Source of the DNA: JAUIAI01 sp963732405
Lineage (GTDB): Bacteria > Pseudomonadota > Gammaproteobacteria > Burkholderiales > Burkholderiaceae_E
Length of the DNA: 64,000 nt
Direction: 5' to 3'
Assembly: GCA_963732405.1 (NCBI GenBank)
Contig: CAVSZG010000006.1
Location: 930,001-994,000 of the forward strand
The first letter of the stretch is position 1; the number at the start of each line of letters is the position of its first letter. Below, piece by piece: positions 8,288 through 17,753 of this stretch. The notes under the pieces are model-generated. The model saw only the letters and a list, made by a program, of their open reading frames with translations, did not search any database and had not been told where the DNA came from. The translations under genes were made by a program, and so were the position numbers.

Positions 8288-8854
8288 TCAGCCAGCTGGC
8301 GATCGCGCCGATTTCCTGGTGGTGGTCCGGGTCTTGGCCTTGGGTGTGGTCCTGGCTGTGGCCTGAGGCGCTTGCAGGCCAATGTCGGTCGCACCAGCCA
8401 CAGCCCCGTCGCCTGGCCCGCGGTCAATGACGATCTCACGCGGGCTCAATGTCTCGGCACACACCGAACACACCTGCACGGGATCGAAGTGGTGACCGCA
8501 GGTGAGGTGCTTGTGCAGCACAGGCCGCCCCTTCTTGCCGGCCATGTGCACATCGCCCCAATGCACAATGGCCATGATCACCGGGTGAAGATCCAGGCCC
8601 TTCTGCGTGAGGCGGTACTCGTAGCGCAACGGATTGGTCTGGTAGGCCATCTTGGTCAGTACGAAGTTGTGAACCAGCTTCTGCAAGCGGTCGGCCAGGA
8701 TGGGCCGGCCAATGCCCAACCTGGCCTGAAAGTCGTCGAAACGGCGCACCTTCATGAAGCAGTCGCGCAGGATCAGCAGCGTCCAGCGATCACCGATCAC
8801 CGACAGTGTACGGGCCACAGAACAGGGCTGCCGGTCCAATTCATCCCACTGCAT
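8288..8854 (-). CDS. HxlR-family transcriptional regulator with basic C-terminal tail
   Basis: A winged-helix regulator of 188 residues. CSVARTLSVIGDRWTLLILR and FDDFQARLGIGRPILADRL are the HxlR DNA-binding signature, followed by YRLTQKGLDLHPVIMAIVHW. A CxxC pair (VQVCSVCAE) follows, and the C-terminus is a low-complexity Thr/Lys/Arg/Ala tail (ARTTPKAKTRTTTRKSARS) unusual for the family. I chose the Met at 8854 because GGTGAG lies just upstream and the HxlR domain normally starts a few residues in; an upstream start would add 22 residues. It diverges from the acyl-CoA ligase gene and is the natural candidate to control it. Confidence 0.88.
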   Translation of the reverse strand: MQWDELDRQPCSVARTLSVIGDRWTLLILRDCFMKVRRFDDFQARLGIGRPILADRLQKLVHNFVLTKMAYQTNPLRYEYRLTQKGLDLHPVIMAIVHWGDVHMAGKKGRPVLHKHLTCGHHFDPVQVCSVCAETLSPREIVIDRGPGDGAVAGATDIGLQAPQATARTTPKAKTRTTTRKSARSPAG

Positions 8855-9187
8855 AGTGCTCACCTTGTCTTGACCTGACCAAGATTCTATTTCAGCACTG
8901 ATTTTGCCGGGGGCCGCCATGGGCCATTCCTCCGGTCGCCAGCGCAGCCTGGCCCGGAGTGCCGGACTGCACGCGCGTGCCCATGTAGTCTACCGTGGTG
9001 GACTTGAGCAGCTTGATTGGGCGCTCGACGCCGAGCAATGCGGTACTTCTGGTCTTCAGTGAGGGGGCGCATGGGTCGCTCCGGTTCAATGATGTGAGTT
9101 CTGTTTTAACATTGACAGTAATGCTGGTGCGGCGAACGGCACCATCGATCGGATTCCGTGTGATTTCAAAATCGACAAGGAGACACC
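8855..9187. promoter_or_regulatory. Divergent intergenic region between HxlR regulator and acyl-CoA ligase
   Basis: A 333-base gap that should hold the promoters for both genes. A TTGACA occurs at 9112-9117, but no good -10 box follows at the right distance. An AAGGAG sits six to eleven bases before the TTG start of the ligase. No convincing operator palindrome was seen. Confidence 0.45.
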
Positions 9188-11068
9188 TTGAGCGCCACGC
9201 CAAGTCAAGTGCATCGGACCGACGACACCGCGCCCCCCAGCGAACCGGCTGTCGTCGATCCGCTGGCCATTCGGTTTGCACCCAAGGCGGTGCTGGTCGA
9301 TCGCCGCGCCGACGGCAGCATCCTGCTGCGCTCACCCATTGCATTGACGGGCTGCGTCGACAACATCGTCGACTACCTGGAACACTGGGCCTTTGCGGCA
9401 CCCGAGCGAAGCTTTCTGGCCCAGAAGGCCGCCGACGGCAGCTGGGAGTTGCTGAACTACGCCGATGCATGGCGGCGCGTGCAGGCCCTGGCGCAATGGC
9501 TGTTGCACCAAGGCCTGAGCGACCAGACACCGATCGCCATCCTGTCCGGCGCTTCGCTGGAGCACGCGGTGCTTGCGTTTGCCGGCATGCTGGTGGGCGT
9601 GCCGGTGTCGCCGGTGTCACCCAATTACACGTTGCTGCCGCAGGCTCGTCTCCGCCTGGCCGAGATTGCCGAACTGCTGCGGCCCGGTTTGGTGTTTGCG
9701 CAAGACGCCGACCAGTACGCGGGAGCCCGCAGCGTGGCCGGTCTGGCTGACGTGCCCTGGCTCAGCGCTGCGCCTGGCGCGCCGGGTGTGACCTCACTCG
9801 CCAGCCTGTACGACACCAAGGTCGGGCCTCAAGTGGCGCAGGCTCGCCGAGCAGTGCGGCCGGACACCGTAGCCAAGATCCTGTTCACATCCGGCTCCAC
9901 CGGCGCACCCAAGGGCGTGCTCAACACCCAGGGCATGCTGTGCAGCGCCGCGCAGGCCGGCGGGCTGCTTGCCTGCAGCGCCCAGCTGCCGGTCGGGCTG
10001 GACTGGCTGCCCTGGCACCACACCATGGGCGGCAATGCTACGCTGCATGGCATCCTGCGCGAGGGCGGCACACTGTACATCGACGACGGGCGGCCCACGC
10101 CGGGCGAGTTTGGCAAGACGATCGCGAACATCCGCAATGTTCGGCCCACATCGCTGCTGAGCGTGCCGGCAGCACTGCAGAGTCTGGTGGACGCGATGGA
10201 GGCCGACGACGCCTTGCGCATCGCGTTCTTCTCGCGCCTGCGGCGTCTGTCCTTCGCGGGGGCCAGCCTGCCCCAGGATGTGTGGACACGCATGCAGGCG
10301 CTGGCCGTGCGCACGCTGGGCCAGCAGATCGCGTTCGGCTCGGGCTACGGCACAACCGAGACAGGTCCGGGCATCTCCATCACGCATTGGGCGAGCCAGG
10401 GCGGTGGAGAGATCGGTTTGCCCATGCCTGGATTGACGATCAAGCTGGTACCGTTTGAAGACCGCTACGAAGTGCGCGTCCGTGGGCCCAATGTCACGCC
10501 AGGCTACCTGGGCCGACCGGATCTCACGGCCGCGGCCTTCGACGAGGAGCAGTTTTACCGCGTTGGTGACTTGGTGCAGTTCGCCAACCCGTTGCGGCCC
10601 GAAGACGGCCTGCGCTTTGCCGGTCGCCTGAGCGAGAACTTCAAGCTGAGCAATGGCTCCTGGGTGGCCACCGGCGACTTGCGTCTGGCGCTGGTGGCAG
10701 CCTGTCAGCCCATCGTCACCGACCTGGTCATTGCTGCCCCCGACCGCGATGACATCCGCCTGATGGTGTGGGTGCATCCGGCCGAGCGCCAGCGCGCCGG
10801 CGCGGCGCTCGAGGGCGAACCGGCACCCAGCGCTTACGCAGCCATGGCGACGCGGCTGGCCGAACGGCTGCAGGCTCACAACCGCAACAGCAGCGGCCAA
10901 ACGCACCGCGTGGCGGCCTTTCGCATTCTGCACGCGCCGGCCTCCATCGCTGCTGGCGAGACCACGGACAAAGGCTATATCAATCAGCGCGGGGTGCTCC
11001 AATCCCGCGCCGCACTCGTGGACGCGCTCTACAGCGCACAACCAGACCCGGAGGTTGTCGTCCTCTGA
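9188..11068 (+). CDS. Feruloyl-CoA synthase-like AMP-forming acyl-CoA ligase
   Basis: A 626-residue member of the ANL (acyl-CoA synthetase) superfamily that would activate an aromatic or other carboxylic acid to its CoA thioester using ATP. The phosphate-binding loop LFTSGSTGAPKGVLN, the PWHHTMGGN segment and the FGSGYGTTETGPG motif are present, as is YRVGDLVQF and FAGRLSENFKLSNG. The last two resemble feruloyl-CoA synthases. The start is TTG, supported by AAGGAG just upstream. It heads a plus-strand set with the isomerase and SDR genes. The exact substrate is not known. Confidence 0.88.
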   Translation: MSATPSQVHRTDDTAPPSEPAVVDPLAIRFAPKAVLVDRRADGSILLRSPIALTGCVDNIVDYLEHWAFAAPERSFLAQKAADGSWELLNYADAWRRVQALAQWLLHQGLSDQTPIAILSGASLEHAVLAFAGMLVGVPVSPVSPNYTLLPQARLRLAEIAELLRPGLVFAQDADQYAGARSVAGLADVPWLSAAPGAPGVTSLASLYDTKVGPQVAQARRAVRPDTVAKILFTSGSTGAPKGVLNTQGMLCSAAQAGGLLACSAQLPVGLDWLPWHHTMGGNATLHGILREGGTLYIDDGRPTPGEFGKTIANIRNVRPTSLLSVPAALQSLVDAMEADDALRIAFFSRLRRLSFAGASLPQDVWTRMQALAVRTLGQQIAFGSGYGTTETGPGISITHWASQGGGEIGLPMPGLTIKLVPFEDRYEVRVRGPNVTPGYLGRPDLTAAAFDEEQFYRVGDLVQFANPLRPEDGLRFAGRLSENFKLSNGSWVATGDLRLALVAACQPIVTDLVIAAPDRDDIRLMVWVHPAERQRAGAALEGEPAPSAYAAMATRLAERLQAHNRNSSGQTHRVAAFRILHAPASIAAGETTDKGYINQRGVLQSRAALVDALYSAQPDPEVVVL

Positions 11069-11113
11069 GGCCGGCTGCGTCCAGACCGCATGCACCCCCC
11101 GACCCAGGCCCCA

Positions 11114-11140
11114 GCACTCCTGCACTCCTGCACTCCTGCA
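11114..11140 (+). repeat. 8-bp tandem repeat between ligase and isomerase genes
   Basis: Three tandem copies of GCACTCCT plus a partial fourth, in the short gap just before the isomerase start. Copy-number change here could alter translation coupling or spacing, but this is only a possibility. Confidence 0.8.
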
Positions 11141-11161
11141 CCGCCCAGCCCACCCAACCTG

Positions 11162-11797
11162 ATGGAGCCAACCGTGAATCCCGTGAAGTTCTTCTTCGAC
11201 TTCGGCAGCCCCAACGCCTACCTCAGCCACAAGGTCATTCCGGCCATCGAGGCGCGCACTGGCGCCCGGTTCGACTATGTGCCGGTGCTGCTTGGCGGCA
11301 TCTTCAAGCTGACCGGCAACCAGTCGCCCGGTACCGCCTTTGCCGGCATCCGCAACAAGCCCGAGTACGAGCGCCTGGAAATGCGGCGCTTCATCGCCCG
11401 TCATGGCCTATCGGCCTACAAGTGGAACCCGCACTTTCCCGTCAATACGCTGCAGCTGATGCGCTGCGCCGTGGCGGCGCAGCAGCTCGGCATCCTGGCG
11501 CCCTATGTCGAGGCCATGTATGCCTGCATGTGGGAGCAGGAACGAAAGATGGACGATCCAGCAGTGATCCGCGCCGCGTTGGTGGACGCGGGCCTGCCTG
11601 CCGACCAGTTGCTGGCCATGATGGGCACCGACCCGATCAAGGCCGGCTTGATAGCCAACACCGAAGCCGCGGTGGCATCCGGTGCATTCGGCAGCCCGAC
11701 ATTTCTGGTCGGCAGCGAGATCTACTTTGGCAAGGACCGGCTGCGCGATGTGGAAGATGAGATCACCCGGCAAGCCGGTGCCGCATCGCGCGCCTGA
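11162..11797 (+). CDS. 2-hydroxychromene-2-carboxylate isomerase-like DsbA-fold protein
   Basis: A 211-residue protein of the DsbA-like kappa-class glutathione transferase / 2-hydroxychromene-2-carboxylate isomerase family. The N-terminus KFFFDFGSPNAYLSHKVIP has the family FDxxSPxxY pattern, where the Ser replaces a redox Cys. The segment GAFGSPTFLVGSEIYFGKDRL near the end is the conserved cis-Pro loop and C-terminal signature. I used the Met at 11162, since the family pattern begins right after it. Such enzymes act with glutathione in aromatic degradation. It lies between the ligase and the SDR in one apparent operon. Confidence 0.88.
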   Translation: MEPTVNPVKFFFDFGSPNAYLSHKVIPAIEARTGARFDYVPVLLGGIFKLTGNQSPGTAFAGIRNKPEYERLEMRRFIARHGLSAYKWNPHFPVNTLQLMRCAVAAQQLGILAPYVEAMYACMWEQERKMDDPAVIRAALVDAGLPADQLLAMMGTDPIKAGLIANTEAAVASGAFGSPTFLVGSEIYFGKDRLRDVEDEITRQAGAASRA

Positions 11798-11842
11798 GCC
11801 TGCCCATCTCCACCCGGACCATCTGCTCCACGAGGAAACCGC

Positions 11843-12586
11843 ATGACCGCCAACCAAGCCAAGAAAGTCTGTCTCGTCATCGGTGTCGGTGACGGTGTCG
11901 GTGCTGCCATTGCCAAGGCGTTTGCCCTGGACGGCTTCGAGACCGTGATCACCCGCCGCGCCCGCAACCTGCCCGAGCTGCAAGTCATCGCACAGAAGAT
12001 TCGCAACGCTGGTGGTGTCGTGCATGCCCGGGGTGTCGATGCCCGCTCTGAAGAAGAGACCGTGGCCTTGTTCGAGGAGATCGAGCGCGACATCGGCCCG
12101 CTGGAGGTGGTGGTGTTCAACATCGGGGCGAACGTGCGCTTTGCCATCGAAGACACCACCGCCCGCGTGTTTACCAAGGTCTGGGAGATGGCGTGCTTTG
12201 CCGGCTTCCTGGCCGGTCGTGAGGCGGCCAAGGTCATGGTGCCGCGTGGCCGGGGCACCATCATCTTCACTGGCGCCACGGCCAGCATGCGTGGCCGGGA
12301 GAACTTTTCGGCCTTTGCCTCGGCCAAGGCCGGCCTGCGTGCGATGGCGCAGAGCATGGCGCGCGAGCTCGGCAAGAAGAACATCCACGTGGCCCATGTC
12401 GTCTGCGACGGTTCGATCGACGGTGTGTTCTCGCGCGAGAACATTCCCGATCTGGATCTGCGCCTGGCCGAAGACCGCGTGCTCAAGCCCGATGACATCG
12501 CCTTGAACTACGTTCACCTGCACCACCAGAAGCGATCCGCATGGACGCACGAACTGGACCTGCGCCCCTGGAGCGAGACCTGGTGA
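11843..12586 (+). CDS. SDR-family oxidoreductase
   Basis: A 247-residue short-chain dehydrogenase. The nucleotide-binding loop is VIGVGDGVGAAIAKAF, which fits the TGxxxGxG pattern with an altered first residue. The N-N-A-G position reads NIGAN, and the catalytic segment has GATAS with FSAFASAKAG in place of the common YxxxK, so the usual Tyr is replaced (Phe-Ala-Ser-Ala-Lys). It is the same length and has the same C-terminal pattern (SAW, then LRP and a final TW) as the SDR at 16866-17609, so the two are sister genes. Catalytic activity as a dehydrogenase is uncertain. Confidence 0.82.
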   Translation: MTANQAKKVCLVIGVGDGVGAAIAKAFALDGFETVITRRARNLPELQVIAQKIRNAGGVVHARGVDARSEEETVALFEEIERDIGPLEVVVFNIGANVRFAIEDTTARVFTKVWEMACFAGFLAGREAAKVMVPRGRGTIIFTGATASMRGRENFSAFASAKAGLRAMAQSMARELGKKNIHVAHVVCDGSIDGVFSRENIPDLDLRLAEDRVLKPDDIALNYVHLHHQKRSAWTHELDLRPWSETW

Positions 12587-12846
12587 TGCGCAGGGCCGCG
12601 GTGCCGAATCGAGTCGCAGCTGGCGCTTGGCGCGACGCTTGGAGCGCAGCGGCTGGCAGCGCTTCACGCCTTGCTCGGCTGGCCGGTGATCTGGATGTCC
12701 AGAAGCGGGCCACGGCCACCCAGGCGGTGGCATTGGCGGATAGACCGCGCATCGCGAGCGACATGCTCGCCGGTCGGGTTCGGGGGCGGACCGTGATGAA
12801 TGTCAATGCATGAGGTGCATACCGTGGTCGGTGAGTCAGGTCGTCA

Positions 12847-13311
12847 TCACCGGGCGGTTGCCACGAACAGGCGCCCGACGAACTCCGCAACACACACGGG
12901 TTTCGATGCGCCGTCGAGTTCGACGGTGACTTCGACCGTGGTCTGCGCGCCGCCCGGGATGGGCTCGCAGCTCAACAACTTGAAGTGGCCGCGAACGCGG
13001 CCGCCCGCAGGCACGGGCGCCGGGAAGCGCACCCGGTTAAGCCCGTAATTGACGCCCATGCCGACCTCGGCAACGCGGTAGGCCGAGTTCATCATCACTG
13101 GCAGCAACGACAGTGTCAGGAAGCCGTGCGCAACGGTCGATTTGAAGGGGCCGGCCTGGGCGCGCGCGACGTCCAGGTGGATCCACTGGTGGTCGTCGGT
13201 CGCATCGGCGAACTGCTGGATCCGCGACTGGGGAACGTCGATCCAGTCGCTCTGCCCGATGGACTGACCGATCTTCGCATTCAGCTCATCGAGCGTGGCA
13301 TAGGTTTGCAT
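12847..13311 (-). CDS. MaoC-like (R)-specific enoyl-CoA hydratase
   Basis: A 154-residue hot-dog-fold protein. The segment FADATDDHQWIHLDVARA carries the hydratase-2 signature with Asp and His expected to be catalytic, followed by AHGFLTLSLLPVMM and NYGLNRVRFPAPVPAGGRVRG, both family hallmarks. It is expected to hydrate an enoyl-CoA. The gene is convergent with the SDR; the 260 bases between them hold nothing recognisable. It is followed on the minus strand by no further genes of the cluster but is preceded by a frameshifted enoyl-CoA hydratase. Confidence 0.92.
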   Translation of the reverse strand: MQTYATLDELNAKIGQSIGQSDWIDVPQSRIQQFADATDDHQWIHLDVARAQAGPFKSTVAHGFLTLSLLPVMMNSAYRVAEVGMGVNYGLNRVRFPAPVPAGGRVRGHFKLLSCEPIPGGAQTTVEVTVELDGASKPVCVAEFVGRLFVATAR

Positions 13312-13498
13312 GCAGGTGACTCTCCTGGGTCAGAAATTGGGGTTGAGAAGGGTCAGTTTTCAGACTGAATGGCAGGCCGGGCTGGCGCACAACGAGGCAT
13401 CGATGGCCGGGGGAAGAATCGCCCATCGACCTGGGTGTCCCTCATCAACCGCATCATGGGTTGCGTGGGTTGCGCCGGTCCGCACACCTGCACACGAC

Positions 13499-14297
13499 TC
13501 AGCGGCCTGAGAACCGGGCCTTGCGCCGTTCCACGAAAGACTGGATGCCCTCCTTGAAGTCTTCGGTGGCGAAGACCTGTTCCCGGATCGCCGGGATGCA
13601 GGCCACCGCGGCCTGCTCGCCACCCTCGATGTAGGTCATCGCCGCCTTCTTGGTGGCGCGCAGGCCGATGGGTGCGCATTCGCAGATGGTGGCCGCCAGT
13701 TCGCGAGCGCGTTCCATGTGGCGGCCGAACGGATGCACCTCTTGCACGAAGCCCAGCTGCAGCGCCCGCTGGGCGCCGAACTCCTCGCAGGTGAACAGCA
13801 GGTACATGGCATTGCCCCAGCCGGTGCGCGACAGGTAACGGAAGTGCGCCCCGCCCAGCGGCGCGATGCCTCTGCGTGATTCCAGCTGCTGGAAGCGGGT
13901 GGTCTCGGCGGCGATCACGATGTCCTGCGCCAGCGCCATCTCGATGCCCACTGTGTAGGTGATGCCCTGCACCACGGCGATGACCGGCTTGGTGCAGCGC
14001 CGCTCCAGCCCGAAGGGATCGACCAGGCCGGGCCGGCGGCGGTCTCGGTTCCGCGGTGGGGCCGAAGAAGCGCGGCATGTCCAGCCCGGCCGTGGTGTGC
14101 TCCCCGGCCGAGCAAAAGATGCAAACCCAGAGGTCGTCGTTCTCGTCGTAGGTGGTCATGAATTCGGCCACCTGATCGAGCATGGCCGGGGTGTAGGCGT
14201 TCTTCTTGGCAATGTTGTCGACGGTGATGGTGCAGACGTGGCCGTCGATGTCCATCGTGACGCGGCCGCCGTCGGTGGTGCTCGCAGAATTGCTCAT
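13499..14297 (-). pseudogene. Enoyl-CoA hydratase/isomerase with a single frameshift
   Basis: A crotonase-family gene that reads in one frame from MSNSASTTDGGRVTMD to GLDMPRFFGPTAEPRPP and in another from about 14035 onward, through VVQGITYTVGIEMALAQDIV to the normal C-terminus VERRKARFSGR. The total length is one base more than a multiple of three, consistent with one extra base in the run of CCG/CCGG around 14035-14045. Both halves are otherwise well conserved. It may be a true recent mutation or a consensus error. The oxyanion-hole segment lies in the second part. Confidence 0.82.
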
Positions 14298-14476
14298 GGG
14301 TGGTCCTTGGTGGGTAAGCCACGGCTGGCGTGGCGGGTGATCCGCGCTGGGTCATCGGGTGAGTCAGCGCAACAAGCCTGGTACCCGTGTCCACGCAGTC
14401 GGTGTAGCGGCACTGTATTCAGGCCTCGGTGACGACATGGGTCATTGCACGGTCTACACCGGCGGTAGCACGGTAT

Positions 14477-16813
14477 TCAGCACCGCACCGGCCGGCGCCG
14501 GGTGCAGCGAACCGGCACATGCTTGTGGTGCGGCGTGTCGGCCACCGGGTCACGCACTGCGCCGTCGGTCAGCCAGTTGATTGGCGGGCCGACCACCTGC
14601 CGCGTCCCATCGGCTGCCGGGTGCCGCTGGCCATAACCGTGCGGCAGGGCGACGTGGCCGCGGCGCATGGAGTCGGTGGCCTTGGCGCGCACCGCCATGC
14701 GGGCACGCGGCGTCTCCACCACCACGGCGCCACGGTCGGCTACACCTAGCGCAGCCAGGTCGTCGGGGTGGATGTAGAGCGCGCCGTCAGGATCGTTGGC
14801 GCGGGTGCCGGGGTCGCGCAGGATCTGGTTGGCGTTATTCAGCCGCCGCTGGCCGGCCGACAGCACGAACGGCCAGTCTGCATCCGGCGCGGCGGTAGCC
14901 GGGTCGAGTTTGCGCAGCCAGTCGAGCATCTGCGGCACGGCCACGTGCACCTTGCGGTCGGCATGCTCGATGAAGTCCCACGATTCGGTGTGCACGGAGA
15001 AGGGCGCGCCCGAGCGTGCGCCGACCACGGTGCGAAACAGCCGTTCGCCCAGCGCGGCGGCGTCGTCAGGCAGGGCATCGGCTGCCGCGCCACCGACTGG
15101 CAGCGCCTGGCGCACCGCCTGCGGCCGAGTGCGCGCCAGGCGCAGGCTGGCCGGCCACAGCGGTGCGGCCGCCGCCGTGCCATCGGGCAGCGTGCGGCCC
15201 AGCGTCTCGTACAGCACCTGGCCGGCCAGTTTGCTGACGTTCTTGTCGGCCGCTGCGGCCCGGGCATACGCGTCGGCAAAGCCAGCGGGGCTTCGGGCCG
15301 CTGCACGTAACTCGTCCAGCACCGCCTCGTCGGGCATCAGGCCCATCGCGCGCGCCATCCGGCCGTAGATCTCGGGCTCGGGCAGCGTGCCGGGCAAAGG
15401 AGGCAGTACCGGCGCGCGCACATGAAAGTAGTTGGTCGGCAACTCGAAATTAAAGAGCGTGAACTCGCACTTCTCGTAAGTGCTTGAGGCCGGCAGCACA
15501 TAGTCGGCCTGTGCCGCGGTCTCCGTGAAGGCCACGTCGACCACCACCATCAGGTCCAGCGCGGCCATGGCCTGCAGTACGCGGGCGGTGTCGGCCGCCG
15601 TGTTCACCGGGTTGGCGCTGTCCACCCACAGCACACGCAGCCGGTCCGGGTGGTCGCTGAGCACCGCATCAGGGAATACGTTGGGCGACAAGAGGCCGCA
15701 GATCAGCTCGGCCTGGGTGGCGAAGTGGCGCGCGCCCGGCGTGTTGCCCCACAGCGGCACCAGCCAGCTGTGCAGGCCGTGCGTGCCCGGCCGGCTGAAG
15801 TGGCCGGTCATCAGGTACAGCAGCTTCTCCAGGTAGGAGTTCAGCGTGGAGTTCAAGCCCTGCTGGATGCCCAGCTCGACCCGTACCACCATGGCCTTGG
15901 CATCGATCACCATCTGCACGAGCTGCGAGAAGGTGTCGGCGCCGACATCCGCGGCCCGCAGCCACTCGGCCACCGGCACCGTGGCCAGCGCGGCCTTGAC
16001 CTCGTCCACACCCACGGCGTGCGCGGCCAGGAAGGCCTCGTCGAAGGCGTTGCGGCGCATCAGTTCGGCCAGCAACGCGCCGAGCAGGAACGCATCCGTG
16101 CCCGGGCGCAGGGCGATGTGCAGATCGGCGTTCTCGGCGGTTTCGGTGCGCCGCGGGTCGACCACGATCAACTTGCGTCCAGGATTTTTGCGCAGGCCGT
16201 TGAGCTGGTCGCGCGCGTTGGTGAAGCCATGGGCCAGCTTGGGATTGGCACCCAGCACCAGCAGCAGGTCGCAGTGGTGGATGTCCTCGGCCGTATGGCA
16301 CATCTGCGAGCCAAACAAGTGGCCGTTGAGCCAGAAGTCGCCGGTCTTTTCTTGCGACAGCGCGTTGAAGATGGTGCGCGAGCCCAGGGCCCGCAGCAGG
16401 CCGAAGGCATAGCTGCCACCCGCATGGTTGCCCTGGCCGCCGCCGCCGAAGGCCGCGATGGTCTTGCCGCCGTGCGTGGCCACCACTTTGCCCAAGCGCT
16501 CGGCGATCTCGCGGATGGCGGTCTCCCAGGTGATCGGCTCATGGCTGCCATCGGGGCGGCGGCGCAGCGGCGTGGTCAGCCGGTCGCGGTGGTGCACATA
16601 ACTCGGAATGGCCTGGGCCTTGTTGCACAGATAGCCCTGCGAGCGCGGATTCTCGTCATCGCCACGCACCTTGACAATGCGTTGCGCCGTCCCGCTGCCG
16701 ATAACGCCGAGCTCGACCCCGCAGTTGATGTAGCAGAGGTTGCAGGCCGACTTATGCCAGGTCAGGGGTGCGGTAGGTGGCGAGGCAGTGGGTGCAGCGG
16801 TGGTGGCGTCCAT
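14477..16813 (-). CDS. Molybdopterin-dependent oxidoreductase (DMSO reductase / formate dehydrogenase-like family)
   Basis: A 778-residue molybdenum enzyme. Near the N-terminus, Cys24, Cys27, Cys31 and Cys63 (ACNLCYINCG and GYLCNK) form the 4Fe-4S site. The bis-MGD binding parts include ITWETAIREIAERL, LLLVLGANPKLAHGFT, VLWVDSANPVNTAADT, YVLPASSTYEK, and the C-terminal molybdopterin dinucleotide domain with SAGQRRLNNANQ and the ALYIHPDDLAALG segment. No Tat signal is visible, so it is probably cytoplasmic. I chose Met16813 because the upstream 69 residues of the open frame overlap the next gene's coding region and look non-coding. The substrate is not evident; the neighbours suggest a role in the same acyl-CoA catabolism. 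Confidence 0.87.
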   Translation of the reverse strand: MDATTAAPTASPPTAPLTWHKSACNLCYINCGVELGVIGSGTAQRIVKVRGDDENPRSQGYLCNKAQAIPSYVHHRDRLTTPLRRRPDGSHEPITWETAIREIAERLGKVVATHGGKTIAAFGGGGQGNHAGGSYAFGLLRALGSRTIFNALSQEKTGDFWLNGHLFGSQMCHTAEDIHHCDLLLVLGANPKLAHGFTNARDQLNGLRKNPGRKLIVVDPRRTETAENADLHIALRPGTDAFLLGALLAELMRRNAFDEAFLAAHAVGVDEVKAALATVPVAEWLRAADVGADTFSQLVQMVIDAKAMVVRVELGIQQGLNSTLNSYLEKLLYLMTGHFSRPGTHGLHSWLVPLWGNTPGARHFATQAELICGLLSPNVFPDAVLSDHPDRLRVLWVDSANPVNTAADTARVLQAMAALDLMVVVDVAFTETAAQADYVLPASSTYEKCEFTLFNFELPTNYFHVRAPVLPPLPGTLPEPEIYGRMARAMGLMPDEAVLDELRAAARSPAGFADAYARAAAADKNVSKLAGQVLYETLGRTLPDGTAAAAPLWPASLRLARTRPQAVRQALPVGGAAADALPDDAAALGERLFRTVVGARSGAPFSVHTESWDFIEHADRKVHVAVPQMLDWLRKLDPATAAPDADWPFVLSAGQRRLNNANQILRDPGTRANDPDGALYIHPDDLAALGVADRGAVVVETPRARMAVRAKATDSMRRGHVALPHGYGQRHPAADGTRQVVGPPINWLTDGAVRDPVADTPHHKHVPVRCTRRRPVRC

Positions 16814-16865
16814 GGCGTGGGTTTCCAGGTGGGGGGCAGTCGGGCGATGTGCCGGGAAATGTGGC

Positions 16866-17609
16866 TCACCAGCGCTCGTTGAACGGGCGCAGCTCGGTGA
16901 GGAAGGACCAGGCGGAACGCGGCTGGTGAGCCACGTGCCACAGCTCGTCGGCGATGTCAGCGGGCCGGATGAAGAAGTCGTCCGGCTGGCCGGGGTAACG
17001 CTTGCGTGCCCAGGGCACATCGATCACCGCGTCGATCAGCAGGTAGGCCACGTGAATGCCTTGCGGGCCCAGTTCTCGGGCCATCGACTCGGCCAGGATG
17101 CGCTGGGCCGCCTTGGTCGGCGCAAAGCCGGCAAAGTTGGCCCGCCCGCGCTGCGCGGCGGTGTTCCCGGTGACAATGATCGCGCCCGAGCCCGCGGCCT
17201 GCATCGGCGGCGCTGCCCAGCGTGCCAGGTGCAGCAAGGCCATCACATTGACCTGGAAGTTGGCCGTCATCGCAGCCGGGTCGATGGCCAGGAAGTTCCC
17301 GAAGGTGCCGCCCACCGCGTTGTGCACCACCACCCGCGGCGGTCCGGCCACGTCGCTGATGTGGGCCAGGCTGGCGGCCAGTGCGGCTTCATCGCTGACA
17401 TCACATGGCACGGCGAAGGCGTCGGAGTTTTCACGCGCCAGGGCCTGCAGGCGATCCAGATTGCGGGCCAGCATTGCGACCCGGTAACCGCCCTGCTGGA
17501 AGCGTCGCACCAGTTCCGAGCCCGTGCCGGGGCCGACGCCGGTGATGACGGCTAGCGGCTTGTTGCGCTGGCCTTCGCCGATGGTGGGCGCGGCATCGGG
17601 ATGGGCCAT
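16866..17609 (-). CDS. SDR-family oxidoreductase
   Basis: A 247-residue short-chain dehydrogenase-like protein with the nucleotide-binding loop ITGVGPGTGSELVRRF, the HNAVGG segment and a catalytic region with VTGNTAAQRG and FAGFAPTKAA, where the usual Tyr is again replaced by Phe before the retained Lys. It ends SAWSFLTELRPFNERW, matching the end of the sister SDR at 11843-12586. The Met at 17609 is used as the start, because the upstream residues of the open frame cover the regulatory repeats. It diverges from the TetR gene and is a likely target of that regulator. Confidence 0.82.
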   Translation of the reverse strand: MAHPDAAPTIGEGQRNKPLAVITGVGPGTGSELVRRFQQGGYRVAMLARNLDRLQALARENSDAFAVPCDVSDEAALAASLAHISDVAGPPRVVVHNAVGGTFGNFLAIDPAAMTANFQVNVMALLHLARWAAPPMQAAGSGAIIVTGNTAAQRGRANFAGFAPTKAAQRILAESMARELGPQGIHVAYLLIDAVIDVPWARKRYPGQPDDFFIRPADIADELWHVAHQPRSAWSFLTELRPFNERW

Positions 17610-17753
17610 CACAGGTGTTGACACCAGGGCATGGCGTCGACCGCCAACTGCTGGTGGATATCGGTGTGGGTTGGCAGCGGCTCGCGGGCCATGGTGTCTC
17701 CAGGTGCCGGGCGGCCGGCGAGCGGGTCGCCTGCCTGGCATCGTCGCATGACT

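Noticed and set aside
9112..9117. TTGACA as a -35 box for the CoA ligase gene
   Set aside because: No acceptable -10 hexamer lies 16-18 bases downstream.
9794..11404. 536-codon antisense open frame opposite the CoA ligase
   Set aside because: The plus strand encodes clear ligase motifs throughout; the antisense product is composition-driven.
15650..16882. 410-codon plus-strand open frame opposite the molybdopterin oxidoreductase
   Set aside because: Shadow frame; iron-sulfur and cofactor motifs are on the minus strand.
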